The notes under the pieces are model-generated. The model saw only the letters and a list, made by a program, of their open reading frames with translations, made no database searches and was not told the origin of the DNA. A program made the translations under genes and the position numbers. A DNA stretch of 64,000 nucleotides from NCBI GenBank assembly GCA_002381125.1, contig DFUT01000042.1, positions 1 through 64,000 on the forward strand. The letters run 5' to 3'. Each line of letters begins with the position of its first letter. Position 1 is the stretch's first letter. Of this stretch, positions 10,001-18,106 are shown piece after piece. The DNA comes from Bacteroidales bacterium UBA4179. Lineage in GTDB: Bacteria; Bacteroidota; Bacteroidia; Bacteroidales; Dysgonomonadaceae.

Positions 10001-10248
10001 AGCGCATTTACATTAATGAAAGCAAGTATTTTGACCACGTCATGCCCGAAGTCTGGGCTTATTGCATAGGTGGTTACCAAGTATTGCAAAAATATTTGAA
10101 AGACAGAAAAGGCAAGTCAATGAACGATCCCCGTCATTTCTGCCGAATGATCACCGCTTTAGCCAAAACGCAGGAAATTCAGGAACAACTTGACGAAATA
10201 TATCCCGAAATCGAGAATCACCTTCTGCCGGAAGAGTTGCCTCAGTAA
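7081..10248 (+). CDS. Single-chain restriction-modification enzyme (type IIG / type ISP-like)
   Basis: A 1055-residue protein combining cleavage, methylation and recognition. Residues about 57-75 show a PD-(D/E)xK nuclease signature (P57-D58 ... E73-x-K75). The N6-adenine methyltransferase core has the AdoMet motif LLDPAAGT (361-368) and the catalytic NPPY (484-487). The C-terminal third resembles the type ISP specificity domain, including GGYQVLQKYLKDRKG near residue 1000. There is no SF2 helicase between nuclease and methylase, and the length is well short of the roughly 1500 residues of LlaGI-type ISP enzymes, so a type IIG mode (recognise, methylate and cut with one chain) is the better guess. 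No separate specificity or restriction gene adjoins it. The frame is intact. The target sequence cannot be read from the protein. Confidence 0.88.
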   Translation: MLNEYLNAIQETLERGDAREESYYGHLKDLILAFARENNLRQTDITVLPKQTEAGNPDFRVWDGKNHITGYIEAKDPSIANLDRIEESEQLKRYRNTFPNVILTNFYEFRLYRDGELIKHVSIGRPSLAKKLKTVLPAENETEFFDLLDTFFSFSLPRVHSAKTLASELAKRTRFLRDEVISIEMAEEEKKGQKAILGFYEAFKTYLIATLTKQTFADLYAQTITYGLFAARTRSNGEFNRELAFKFIPNTIGILRDVFRFISLEDPPKPLQIIVDDIAEILQVTDVNRILQDYYLEGKGRDPIIHFYETFLSAYDPSIREKRGVYYTPEPVVKYIVHAINSLLKSHFDIADGLAGNNVTLLDPAAGTLTFPAEAVKTAVDEFTRKYGSAGKTNFIKNRILENFYAFELMMAPYAIGHLKMSFLLEELGYRLNDNERFKLYLTNTLEMEELRQISIPGLSSLSEESHLAGKVKKEKPILVILGNPPYSGHSENQNDWTEKLLKEDLDGVKSYYKVNGKPLGEKNPKWLQDDYVKFIRFAQWKIHMAGAGIVGMITNHSYLDNPTFRGMRQSLMDTFNEMYILDLHGNSLKKETSPDGGKDENVFDIRQGVSITLFIKQKDKQGCRVFQRDLYGLREEKYDWLSNNVLNKDHYTEIEPVSPWYFFVPRHTENIRHYLQWKRIDEIFPVNSVGVVTGRDKFVIDTDKNSLINCINQLRNKNFPNEIISQAYDLKDKQNWKLSKAREGLQQIDNWQEAIVKILYRPFDVRYLFYHETVVERTRRDVMHHMLHDNIAITTVRQVKTGETWQHALVSDKLIESCYISNKTSEIGYLFPLYLYDTSENKSKRSSHLQTVLLFEPNEKYHTRKPNIDKKLYETLNTIYNKELTPEEILYYIYGIFYSNVYREKYAEFLKIDFPRVPFTKDHAIFCKISVLGNRLADLHLMKSKELDNPVAKYEGDGDNDKIEKAFYDEKKKRIYINESKYFDHVMPEVWAYCIGGYQVLQKYLKDRKGKSMNDPRHFCRMITALAKTQEIQEQLDEIYPEIENHLLPEELPQ

Positions 10249-10305
10249 GGTGGAAATTTTTTCGAACCGTGTGTAAATCGGAAAACATTATGTAAATTTG
10301 AACCA

Positions 10306-10313
10306 TATCTTTG
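10306..10313 (+). promoter_or_regulatory. Possible -7 promoter element for the HdeD-like gene
   Basis: TATCTTTG at 10306-10313, 39 bases before the start codon, matches TAnnTTTG. No TTTG lies at the right distance upstream. Confidence 0.4.
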
Positions 10314-10352
10314 TAGATATAGGCATCAATAACCATTTAACAAATAAATTTT

Positions 10353-10913
10353 ATGAAACATCATCTGATTACCTCATCACACGGATCGCTTATCAGAGGT
10401 ATTATTGCCCTGATTATTGGCGGATTGGCTGTTTTTATGCCAGATATTACCTTACGGAGTTTCGTTATCTACATCGGGATACTGATTTTGATTGGCGGAA
10501 TAGTTTCTCTTGTTTTTTCTATTCGCAGTGAAGAAAAAAACTCTAAAAACATCCTCATGGCAAATGCCGTATTCAATCTCATTTTCGGATTACTGTTTGT
10601 ACTATTGCCGACAACAATGGTCAATATTTTTGTCATTGCCATGGGCGTCGGATTTCTGTTGATCGGCATAATTCAACTCATCAGTACATTGATCATCCGA
10701 CGCGACTACGGCTGGTCGTGGATTTATTTTGCTATTTCGATGCTGATGATCATTGCAGGAATCATCCTGTTTGCCAACCCTTTCGCCGGCGCCGAGGCCC
10801 TTCTCATCTTCATCGGCATATTTTTGCTGATCTATGGTGTCTCGGAAGTGTATATGGCATGGAAATTAAGTAAAAAACCGACAATCTCCGACGATGTCGA
10901 TTCCTTTCAATAA
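10353..10913 (+). CDS. HdeD family membrane protein (DUF308)
   Basis: A 186-residue inner-membrane protein with six predicted helices in three hairpin-like pairs, each pair showing the DUF308 pattern (RGIIALIIGGLAVFMP, NAVFNLIFGLLFVLLP, ISMLMIIAGIILFANP). E. coli HdeD takes part in acid resistance at high cell density; for Bacteroidota members the role is unproven. It stands between the restriction-modification gene and the DUF6146 lipoprotein, 123 bases before the latter, and no other acid-stress gene is nearby. Confidence 0.85.
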   Translation: MKHHLITSSHGSLIRGIIALIIGGLAVFMPDITLRSFVIYIGILILIGGIVSLVFSIRSEEKNSKNILMANAVFNLIFGLLFVLLPTTMVNIFVIAMGVGFLLIGIIQLISTLIIRRDYGWSWIYFAISMLMIIAGIILFANPFAGAEALLIFIGIFLLIYGVSEVYMAWKLSKKPTISDDVDSFQ

Positions 10914-11036
10914 CGCAACGCCGATGTTAATCTCGGGCAACGTGCCTGTTGCAATACGACGGATAATCGCGTTCAACCAAGGGAAGGACGACGATCCCGC
11001 TCATTTAAGGAAAGCAAAACGATAACAATAAAAAAT

Positions 11037-11525
11037 ATGAGCCATGACAACAAACCCCATTCCGGCATAATCGGGAAAGAAAACATTGCCCGTTTCGTTA
11101 AAGCCGCATTCTTGCCAATTTTACTCGCCGGCATTTCCTTAACGGGCTGCAAAACGGTCAGAAAAGCCGAAAGCGCCGCACAGCAGCCGCCCCAGGTAAA
11201 ACTGGTGAAAAACAATGCCGAAGAAGAAAAAGACTCGGTGGAATACGAACTGATCGTGCTCGATCCAAGATTCGAATCCTGGCTGGTTACCCAACCCCCT
11301 GCAAATTTTTACTCGCAACAGTATTACGAAACGTGGAACCAACAGTACGTAACCGAATGGAATCACCGCCACAACAACCCGTTGCGCTACGGTAGTTTCT
11401 ACGAAACGTATATCGACTACGATCCCCACATCGATTACGGCCTGGAACTCAATTACCGGTTGTATTACTATTTCCGGTTCATAGAAGACCAATACGGCAT
11501 CGTACTCATTCCAAGAGGAAGATAA
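11037..11525 (+). CDS. DUF6146 family lipoprotein
   Basis: A 162-residue predicted lipoprotein: an N-terminal basic stretch, a hydrophobic segment at about 23-37 and the lipobox SLTGC. The mature part contains YELIVLDPRFESWLVTQPPA followed by an aromatic, Tyr/Trp/Asn-rich region (YYETWNQQYVTEWNHRH), which I recognise as the Bacteroidota DUF6146 family. Function unknown; it would be anchored in the cell envelope. The start at 11037 leaves a rather long n-region of 22 residues, and no better start is in frame before the hydrophobic stretch. Confidence 0.75.
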   Translation: MSHDNKPHSGIIGKENIARFVKAAFLPILLAGISLTGCKTVRKAESAAQQPPQVKLVKNNAEEEKDSVEYELIVLDPRFESWLVTQPPANFYSQQYYETWNQQYVTEWNHRHNNPLRYGSFYETYIDYDPHIDYGLELNYRLYYYFRFIEDQYGIVLIPRGR

Positions 11526-11613
11526 AATCCATTAGTAAGGGTAATTTTGCGGCTTCAAGATCGAAGTGAGGCACCGCCTGCCCAATACATGAGGCATCAT
11601 GCCTGCTTCATGC

Positions 11614-11657
11614 TCGCTCTAAGGCAGGGACAAAAACATCGGATTCCGTAGATTTAA
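11614..11657. repeat. Dispersed intergenic repeat, copy 1
   Basis: The 20 bases at 11614-11633 match those at 40091-40110 with one mismatch (TCGCTCT/CAAGGCAGGG...), and CGGATTCCG then follows after the same 6-base gap (11640-11648 and 40117-40125). Both copies are in gene-free DNA on the plus strand. Confidence 0.7.
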
Positions 11658-11671
11658 GGTATATTTTTTGC

Positions 11672-11679
11672 TATCTTTG
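11672..11679 (+). promoter_or_regulatory. -7 promoter element for cbpA
   Basis: TATCTTTG at 11672-11679 lies 21 bases before the cbpA start. No properly spaced TTTG is seen; a T-run precedes it. Confidence 0.5.
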
Positions 11680-11700
11680 TTGTAAAACCAAAGAGATAAT

Positions 11701-12642
11701 ATGGCATATATCGATTATTATAAAGTACTGGGTGTACCCAAAAACGCTTCGCAAGAAGAAATCAAAAAGGCTTATCGAAAATTGGCCCGTAAGATGCATC
11801 CCGATCTTAACCCCGACGATAAGGATGCGCATCGGAAATTTCAAGAAATCAATGAAGCTCACGAGGTGTTGAGCGATCCTGAAAAAAGGGCAAAATACGA
11901 CAAATACGGCGAAAACTGGAAACATGCCGAGGAGTTTGAAAAAGCACAGCAGCAATATCAACAACAATATCAACAACAAGGGGCATGGAGCGATTTCTTT
12001 GGCGGCGGAGAAGGTGGAGCCCGAACATTTTACACGGAAGGGGATTTTACGGACGACGATTTTTCGGACTTCTTCCATTCGATGTTCGGAAGGGGATTTA
12101 AACAGCGAAAAACAAGTCGCAAATTTAAAGGACCCGATTATCAAGCCGAGCTGCGCCTCACACTTCGTGAAGCGATGCAGACGCATCAGCGAACCCTTAC
12201 CGTTAACGGTAAAAACATCCGCATCACCATTCCTGCAGGTGTAGCCAACGGACAAAAAATAAAATTGGCAGGCTACGGAGGACCCGGCGTTAACGGAGGT
12301 CCCAACGGTGATCTGTACATTACCTTTATTGTTGAAGACGACCCGTATTTCAAACGACTGGGCGACGACTTGTACACAGAGGCCGAAGTGGATCTTTACA
12401 CAGCCGTACTTGGCGGAGAAATTACCATCAATACGTTGGATGGCGGACAAGTAAAAGTGAAAATAAAACCCGGTACTCAACCCGGAACAAAATTGCGTCT
12501 GAAAGGAAAAGGTTTCCCTGTATATAAAAAGAAAGGAAAATTCGGCAATCTTTACGTAACCGTAAAAGTCAGAATTCCCGAAAATCTTTCTCCGAGAGAA
12601 AAAGAATTGTTTACCGAACTAGCAAAACTGAGGACACAATGA
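11701..12642 (+). CDS. cbpA: CbpA-type DnaJ co-chaperone
   Basis: A 313-residue J-domain protein. The J-domain is at residues 1-67 with the HPD motif at 33-35, needed to stimulate DnaK ATPase. A Gln/Gly-rich linker (about 80-105, [11 protein letters not shown] then FFGGGEGG) replaces the long G/F region, and the two DnaJ C-terminal substrate-binding domains follow. There is no CxxCxGxG zinc-finger cluster, which separates it from DnaJ itself and matches CbpA. Its stop overlaps the start of cbpM by 4 bases, the usual CbpA-CbpM pairing; CbpM is known to inhibit CbpA. Confidence 0.92.
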   Translation: MAYIDYYKVLGVPKNASQEEIKKAYRKLARKMHPDLNPDDKDAHRKFQEINEAHEVLSDPEKRAKYDKYGENWKHAEEFEKAQQQYQQQYQQQGAWSDFFGGGEGGARTFYTEGDFTDDDFSDFFHSMFGRGFKQRKTSRKFKGPDYQAELRLTLREAMQTHQRTLTVNGKNIRITIPAGVANGQKIKLAGYGGPGVNGGPNGDLYITFIVEDDPYFKRLGDDLYTEAEVDLYTAVLGGEITINTLDGGQVKVKIKPGTQPGTKLRLKGKGFPVYKKKGKFGNLYVTVKVRIPENLSPREKELFTELAKLRTQ

Positions 12643-12938
12643 ATACGAACAAATTATTATACAGTGAGTGCATCCAAATTTATAATGTGGAAAGCACTTT
12701 CATCGATTCGCTCAGCGAGTTGGGATTGATCCATGTTGTTTCACAGGATGAAGAACGATATATCGATTACGAAGAACTTCCAAAACTGGAACAATTCATG
12801 CGTTGGTACTACGATTTGGACATCAACATAGAAGGCATCGAAGCGCTGAATTATTTGCTCGAAAAGGTGAAATCGCTTCAGGAAGAAATTCAACAATTGA
12901 AAAACGAACTGCGGTTCTATAAATCGCTATTCCCATAA
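12639..12938 (+). CDS. cbpM: Chaperone modulator CbpM
   Basis: A 99-residue soluble protein of the CbpM / MerR_2 type. It would bind the J-domain of CbpA and block its stimulation of DnaK. The N-terminal part ([22 protein letters not shown]) resembles the truncated winged-helix of the family, and the C-terminal half is a coiled coil ([23 protein letters not shown]). It overlaps cbpA by 4 bases and is followed after 30 bases by recN, so the three may share a transcript. Confidence 0.87.
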   Translation: MNTNKLLYSECIQIYNVESTFIDSLSELGLIHVVSQDEERYIDYEELPKLEQFMRWYYDLDINIEGIEALNYLLEKVKSLQEEIQQLKNELRFYKSLFP

Positions 12939-12968
12939 AAAATAGGTTGCTATCTTTATTTACTTCTT

Positions 12969-14633
12969 ATGCTCAAATCAATCACCATTGCAAACTACGC
13001 ATTGATCGACCATCTTGACATGGATTTCGGTCCCGGTTTTTCTGTTATCACAGGAGAAACCGGCGCAGGAAAATCCATTATTTTAGGTGCCCTTTCACTG
13101 GTACTTGGACAGCGCGCCGATAGCCGCCATATTAAACAAGGGAAAACGAAATGTGTCGTCGAGACCATTTTCGATATTTCCAAATACAACCTTCGTTCGT
13201 TTTTCGAAGAGCGTGACTGGATATACGACGACAAAGAATTGATATTGCGTCGCGAATTATGGTCGAGCGGTAGATCGCGGGCATTTGTAAACGACTCGCC
13301 TGTTTACCTTAATGACCTGAAAGAGCTGAGCGATCGCCTTATCGATATTCACTCTCAACATCAAAATCTTGCCCTGAATGAAGATTTTTTTCAGTTGATG
13401 GTAATTGACTCTCTAGCGCAAACCGGCCGACTGCGTAACGAGTACACTGCAGCTTATGCCGATTTTCATGCTGCAGAAAAACAATTGAACGAACTGCGAG
13501 AACTTTCCCGAAAAAACAAAGAAAAAGAAGATTACCTGCGATTTCAACTTCAGGAGCTAACCCATGCCGCATTGCAGCCCGACGAACAAGAAGCACTCGA
13601 AGCAGAATTGGAAGCGATTACCCATACCGAAGAAATAAAAGCGGCATTGTTTGCCGTCACTTCGCTCCTTTCGGGAGACGAACAAAACGTGGAATCCATG
13701 CTAAAAGCGGCATTGGACAACGCCCAAGGTATTCGGCACGTTTTCCCGAAAATAGAAGATATAGCCACGCGTATCCGGTCGGCCTATATCGACCTGAAAG
13801 ACGTTAGAGAGGAAGCCGAGCGTTTTTTCGAAGAAGTAGAATTTAATCCCGAACGTCAACAAATAGTGGAAGATCGCTTAAGTTTGATTTACGGATTGGA
13901 GAAAAAACATGGCGTATCGGACGTGCAGGAGTTGATTGATCTTCAACAGGAGATTGTTACTAAATTGGAGAACATGGGTTCGCTAGATGAAAAAATCACC
14001 GTCTTGGAAAAGGAAGTAGACAAAAAACGGGAAATTATGCTCGATAAAGCCCGTAAACTAAGTGAGATACGACGGGCAGCAGCTCCTTCGACAGAAAACC
14101 GACTAACAGAAAAACTGACGTATCTCGGTATGCCCAACGCACGTTTCGAAATCCGCTTCTCCGAAAAATCGCAACCCGACGAAACCGGAATCGATAGTGT
14201 GCAATTTTGGTTTTCGGCAAACAAAAATATCGATCCGCAGCCTGTGGCACAAATTGCCTCCGGCGGAGAGATTTCGCGTCTGATGCTTTGCATAAAAGCC
14301 TTGATTGCCGGCGCAACGGCGTTACCAACAATCATTTTCGACGAAATCGATACAGGTACTTCCGGAGACATGGCCGATAAAATGGGGTCCATCATGCAAC
14401 AAATGAGCAGCGATATGCAGGTAATCGCTATCACACATTTGCCACAGATCGCATCCAAAGGCAATACACACTATGTGGTTTATAAAGAAGAAAAAGACGA
14501 TTCCACCCACACCCATATGAAAAAACTTTCCAATAAAGAACGCATTGCCGAGATTGCACGGATGCTCAGCGGTACCGAAACAACAGTTGAAGCAATTGAA
14601 AATGCAAAAGTGATGCTTGGTTTTACAGGCTGA
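12969..14633 (+). CDS. recN: DNA repair protein RecN
   Basis: A 554-residue SMC-like ATPase that acts on double-strand breaks with RecA. The N-terminal half-ATPase has the Walker A motif GETGAGKS (29-36); two long coiled-coil arms occupy about 150-380; the C-terminal half has the signature region ASGGEISRLML, Walker B TIIFDEIDTGTSGD and the switch region ITHLPQIAS. All parts needed for function are present and length is normal for the family. Confidence 0.97.
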   Translation: MLKSITIANYALIDHLDMDFGPGFSVITGETGAGKSIILGALSLVLGQRADSRHIKQGKTKCVVETIFDISKYNLRSFFEERDWIYDDKELILRRELWSSGRSRAFVNDSPVYLNDLKELSDRLIDIHSQHQNLALNEDFFQLMVIDSLAQTGRLRNEYTAAYADFHAAEKQLNELRELSRKNKEKEDYLRFQLQELTHAALQPDEQEALEAELEAITHTEEIKAALFAVTSLLSGDEQNVESMLKAALDNAQGIRHVFPKIEDIATRIRSAYIDLKDVREEAERFFEEVEFNPERQQIVEDRLSLIYGLEKKHGVSDVQELIDLQQEIVTKLENMGSLDEKITVLEKEVDKKREIMLDKARKLSEIRRAAAPSTENRLTEKLTYLGMPNARFEIRFSEKSQPDETGIDSVQFWFSANKNIDPQPVAQIASGGEISRLMLCIKALIAGATALPTIIFDEIDTGTSGDMADKMGSIMQQMSSDMQVIAITHLPQIASKGNTHYVVYKEEKDDSTHTHMKKLSNKERIAEIARMLSGTETTVEAIENAKVMLGFTG

Positions 14634-14672
14634 AATAAACCGATTGGCAACAACGGACAACCGGAATAGGAA

Positions 14673-15413
14673 ATGAAAGAAAAAGAAATGATTTTTGGCA
14701 TTCGTGCCGTAATAGAAGCAGCAGAAGCGGGAAAAGATATCGATAAAGTACTGGTGAAGCGGGGGCTGCAAGGAAATTTGTTTAAGGAATTGCAGCAGGT
14801 GCTGCGAACGCACGAGATTCCGTTGCAGAAAGTACCTGTGGAGCGTCTCAATCGAATCACGCAAAAAAACCATCAGGGCGTGATTGCATATATGTCGCCA
14901 ATCACCTATCAGCGATTGGACCAACTTGTTCCCTTGCTCTACGAAAAAGGGAGGAATCCATTTATCCTGGTATTGGACGGTATTACCGACGTACGTAATT
15001 TCGGAGCCATAGCCCGCACGTGTGAAGTGGCGGGAGTGGATGCCATCGTTATCCCTGCGCGCGGCAGCGTATCGGTGAATGCCGATGCAATAAAAACTTC
15101 CGCAGGCGCCTTGCTCCGCATTCCCGTATGCAGGGAAAAGAATCTGAAAGAGGCAATTGTCTTCCTGAAAAACAGTGGAATAAAAGTGGTTGTTGCCGAC
15201 GAAAAAGCGGAAAAAAATTATACCGAATCGGATTTTTTACTACCGACAGCCATCGTGATGGGGGCGGAAGATAAAGGCGTTTCAACCGAAATTCTGCGCA
15301 TTTGCGACGAGTGGATCGGCATTCCGCAATTCGGCACCATTGGATCGCTAAACGTGTCGGTAGCAGCGGGTATCCTGATCTACGAAGTAATCAGACAAAG
15401 AAATAAGGAATAA
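14673..15413 (+). CDS. rlmB: 23S rRNA (guanosine-2'-O-)-methyltransferase RlmB
   Basis: A 246-residue SPOUT-class RNA 2'-O-methyltransferase. The N-terminal substrate-binding domain (1-75; IFGIRAVIEA ... LVKRGLQGN) precedes the knotted catalytic domain with DGITDVRNFGAIARTCEVAG, VMGAEDKGVS and the C-terminal knot IPQFGTIGSLNVSVAAGI. In E. coli RlmB methylates G2251 of 23S rRNA. It is 39 bases downstream of recN and may be transcribed with it. Confidence 0.94.
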   Translation: MKEKEMIFGIRAVIEAAEAGKDIDKVLVKRGLQGNLFKELQQVLRTHEIPLQKVPVERLNRITQKNHQGVIAYMSPITYQRLDQLVPLLYEKGRNPFILVLDGITDVRNFGAIARTCEVAGVDAIVIPARGSVSVNADAIKTSAGALLRIPVCREKNLKEAIVFLKNSGIKVVVADEKAEKNYTESDFLLPTAIVMGAEDKGVSTEILRICDEWIGIPQFGTIGSLNVSVAAGILIYEVIRQRNKE

Positions 15414-15447
15414 GGGGGTTCAACAAAAGAAATGAAACCCGATGATA

Positions 15448-15642
15448 TTAGTTTTCGTCCGATGAGGATGGTTTGTCGTCGTTAAGATCGGATTTGATTT
15501 CCTCTTCAATATCGTTCAAGCCTTTTTTGAAACTGCGAATACCTTTTCCCAACCCATTCATAAATTCAGGAATTTTTTTACCCCCAAATAAGATCAGGAT
15601 AGCCAAAATAATAATAGGAATTTCCCAACCATTTAAATTCAT
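15448..15642 (-). CDS. tatA: Twin-arginine translocase subunit TatA (copy 2)
   Basis: A 64-residue TatA: short periplasmic N-terminus, one membrane helix (about 7-20), the FGGKKIPEF hinge, an amphipathic helix ([12 protein letters not shown]) and an acidic, Ser-rich tail. TatA oligomers make the passage for folded proteins with paired Arg signals. It is the last gene of a tatA-tatC-tatA set on the minus strand. Over about 51 aligned residues it differs from copy 1 (16705-16908) at only three positions. Confidence 0.93.
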   Translation of the reverse strand: MNLNGWEIPIIILAILILFGGKKIPEFMNGLGKGIRSFKKGLNDIEEEIKSDLNDDKPSSSDEN

Positions 15643-15789
15643 ACGACAATCATTTTTAAACGTTTAACATCATTAATACCATTCAAACAAAAGTAAGATT
15701 TATTCTTGACAGGCACAATAAAATCAAAATAAAGTTTTTTAAAAAAACATGAAGATAACCTGAACCGAATTGACCTTACATCAAAAACA

Positions 15790-16614
15790 TTATTCGAATA
15801 CCGAAGGAAGAGTTTCATCGGTTTCTTCAACGGGGTCTTTTTTTACCACCAAAGCACTGATTTCCCACAACAAATAAAGCGGAATAGTTACTACAAAAAG
15901 GGAGAAAGGGTCTCCCGAAGGAGTTATTAGAGCTGCGAGTATCAATGCTCCAACAATGGCATGTCGACGGTATTTTTTGAAGAAAGAACGGTAAATGAGT
16001 CCGAGATTGGACAACAACCAACATAACAAAGGAAGTTCAAAAACAACTCCCATAATCAGAATCAAGGTGTAAAAATTGCTCATATAGGAATCGAGCGAAA
16101 TCATGTTTTCTATGGCATCGCTTAATTCAAAAGTAATCAAAAAACGGAAGATAAGGGGGAAAACAATAAAATAGCCAACCAAACATCCTATAACAAACAT
16201 GATTCCACCGAAACCAAAAGCTTTTTTTACACCTTTTATTTCATTTTCATACAAAGCCGGACTGACAAATCTCCAGATTTCGTATATAATATAAGGGAGG
16301 GAAAAAAGAATGGCAAAAGCAAATGAAGTGGAAATATAGGTCATAAACTGCGTTATCATATTAATGTTCAATATTTTGACATTAAAAGACTCCGCAGAAA
16401 AATCAGGCATAAAAGGAATGTACTTACTTGCGTTTTCTAGAATGCGATACGTGATAAAATCGGAAGAACGGGGGGCCAGAATAACAGAATCGAATATTTT
16501 CGGCATGATAATCAACCCCACAACAGTAAGAACGGAAACGGCAATAATAATTCGTATTATGGTCCATCGGAATTCTTCAAGATGATCCCAAAAGGACATT
16601 TCTTTCTCTCTCAT
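15790..16614 (-). CDS. tatC: Twin-arginine translocase subunit TatC
   Basis: A 274-residue inner-membrane protein with six predicted helices and the conserved N-terminal FWDHLEEFRWTI, which corresponds to the signal-peptide binding region of TatC. It recognises the twin-arginine signal and recruits TatA. It lies between the two tatA genes with gaps of 90 and 147 bases. No tatB-like gene is seen, as expected where TatA serves both roles. A likely client, the GH125 enzyme with a TRRNFLKK signal, is encoded at 58733-60181. Confidence 0.95.
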   Translation of the reverse strand: MREKEMSFWDHLEEFRWTIIRIIIAVSVLTVVGLIIMPKIFDSVILAPRSSDFITYRILENASKYIPFMPDFSAESFNVKILNINMITQFMTYISTSFAFAILFSLPYIIYEIWRFVSPALYENEIKGVKKAFGFGGIMFVIGCLVGYFIVFPLIFRFLITFELSDAIENMISLDSYMSNFYTLILIMGVVFELPLLCWLLSNLGLIYRSFFKKYRRHAIVGALILAALITPSGDPFSLFVVTIPLYLLWEISALVVKKDPVEETDETLPSVFE

Positions 16615-16704
16615 CTATTATCTCTCTTCTCCCTCTAATTTTCTTGGTTCCGATAAAATATACTAGAACATCTCGCTGCTCACCAAATCGGCGTGTTTTA
16701 TATT

Positions 16705-16908
16705 TTAATTGTTGGTGGAGGGCTTATTATCCGTAGGATCGGCTTTAATCTCTTCTTCAATATCGTTCAAGCCTTTTTTGAAGCTGCGAATACCTTTGCC
16801 CAATCCATTCATAAATTCAGGAATTTTTTTACCTCCGAACAAAATCAAAATAACCAAAACAATAATGGGTATTTCCCAACCGTTTAAATTAAAAAGTAAT
16901 GGGTTCAT
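16705..16908 (-). CDS. tatA: Twin-arginine translocase subunit TatA (copy 1)
   Basis: A 67-residue TatA with the same layout as copy 2: membrane helix (about 14-27), FGGKKIPEF hinge, amphipathic helix, acidic Asn/Thr-rich tail. It begins [13 protein letters not shown], seven residues longer at the N-terminus than copy 2. It is the first gene of the set. Near-identity through the membrane and amphipathic helices with divergence only in the tails suggests a duplication kept similar by selection or gene conversion. Confidence 0.93.
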   Translation of the reverse strand: MNPLLFNLNGWEIPIIVLVILILFGGKKIPEFMNGLGKGIRSFKKGLNDIEEEIKADPTDNKPSTNN

Positions 16909-16955
16909 AAATCTGCTGTTTTAAAACTGTTTAGTTTGTTAAATCTTATAACACA

Positions 16956-16963
16956 CAAAAATA
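16956..16963 (-). promoter_or_regulatory. -7 promoter element for the tat set
   Basis: Read on the minus strand, TATTTTTG (plus-strand CAAAAATA, 16956-16963) matches TAnnTTTG and lies 48 bases before the first tatA start. No clear TTTG upstream. Confidence 0.45.
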
Positions 16964-17027
16964 GAATTAATTCTTTAGATGTACAATGAAATTAAGATAA
17001 AGTTTAAAAAAAGAGAGCGAAACATTT

Positions 17028-18077
17028 TTACTTGATTATTAAATCGATAAAGACAGGAAGGTGATCGCTGAAACCGCCTTTATAAACAGGGCCCATGTAG
17101 GTACGGTAAGGGCGTTTTTTTCCTTTTTTATCTTCCTCCAACAAAAAATCGGCTTTAAAAACCGTTGCTTCGTTGTTTTTCAAAAAAACAGAAGCATTCT
17201 TCGATAACAAATTCCCGCTCACGATAAACTGATCCAATACCTCCCATTGCCCCCGGAATTTATACGTGCCAAAACCGGTTTCCTTTATTCGATGATAAAA
17301 CAGATTGTAAAGCTCCCTCTCGTTTGGTTCATCACTCAACATTTGCGCTTCAAGTACGCATGAAAGACTTTTATCGTTGGGATGATCATTAAAATCGCCC
17401 ATAATCACGATATGGGCTTGCCCGCGACAACAAAACAAACTATCCGTTTTGTTTCGCAACAACAAAGCCGCGTCTTTACGGGCAGGTTCACTTGCAAGCT
17501 GACCTCCGCTTCGCGAAGGAAAATGGCAAACAAAAACGTCAAGGGTATCGCCATTTACCAATTGCCCTACGGCATGAAGAATATTGCGTGAAGGCCCGGT
17601 AGCCGGGTCGGAAAAAGAAATGCGGTATTCGTTCTTTTCGAGAAGTTTAAACTGATCGCGTTGATAAAGAAGTGCCACATCGATTCCGCGCTCGTCGGGC
17701 GAATCGGTAACGATATAATCGTACTTTTGTGCACGCAACGGCGACCTTGCCGTAAGATCGAAAACCACACTATCGTTTTCCACTTCACACAATCCAACCA
17801 ACGCCGGCGAATGCATACCGCCAACAGCAGTGATGACCCGGGTAATGTTTTTTAGTTTTTTCCAATACTTCCGGCCCGTCCAACGAAATTTTCCATCGGG
17901 AAGAAATTCATCGTCGTCTTTCAGTGGATCATCTTTTGTATCAAAAAGATTCTCCACATTATAGAACATGACCCTGAAATTTTCCTGAGCGGATATACCG
18001 ATACTCAAAAAAATCATCGTCAAGCTCACAACCGCGACTTCGACGGATTTCCGAAAAAATTTTGGACGATTGCCCAT
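17028..18077 (-). CDS. Secreted endonuclease/exonuclease/phosphatase family protein
   Basis: A 349-residue protein with a signal peptide (about 1-30, cleavage near GISAQ|EN) and an EEP-fold catalytic domain. Visible family motifs are FYNVENLFD near the start, GLCEVEND (metal-binding Glu), VDVALLYQRDQF-like core, VIMGDFNDHP (the Asp-Asn pair) and the C-terminal GGFSDHLPV with the catalytic His. The family hydrolyses phosphodiester or phosphomonoester bonds; the substrate here is unknown, with extracellular DNA or nucleotides plausible given export. It sits 30 bases from pepD and may be co-transcribed. Confidence 0.88.
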   Translation of the reverse strand: MGNRPKFFRKSVEVAVVSLTMIFLSIGISAQENFRVMFYNVENLFDTKDDPLKDDDEFLPDGKFRWTGRKYWKKLKNITRVITAVGGMHSPALVGLCEVENDSVVFDLTARSPLRAQKYDYIVTDSPDERGIDVALLYQRDQFKLLEKNEYRISFSDPATGPSRNILHAVGQLVNGDTLDVFVCHFPSRSGGQLASEPARKDAALLLRNKTDSLFCCRGQAHIVIMGDFNDHPNDKSLSCVLEAQMLSDEPNERELYNLFYHRIKETGFGTYKFRGQWEVLDQFIVSGNLLSKNASVFLKNNEATVFKADFLLEEDKKGKKRPYRTYMGPVYKGGFSDHLPVFIDLIIK

Positions 18078-18106
18078 TCTTCAATCTTCAATTGTTACAA
18101 TCGCTC

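Noticed and set aside
14639..14672. Separate promoter between recN and rlmB
   Set aside because: No TAnnTTTG element in the 39-base gap; read-through from recN is simpler.
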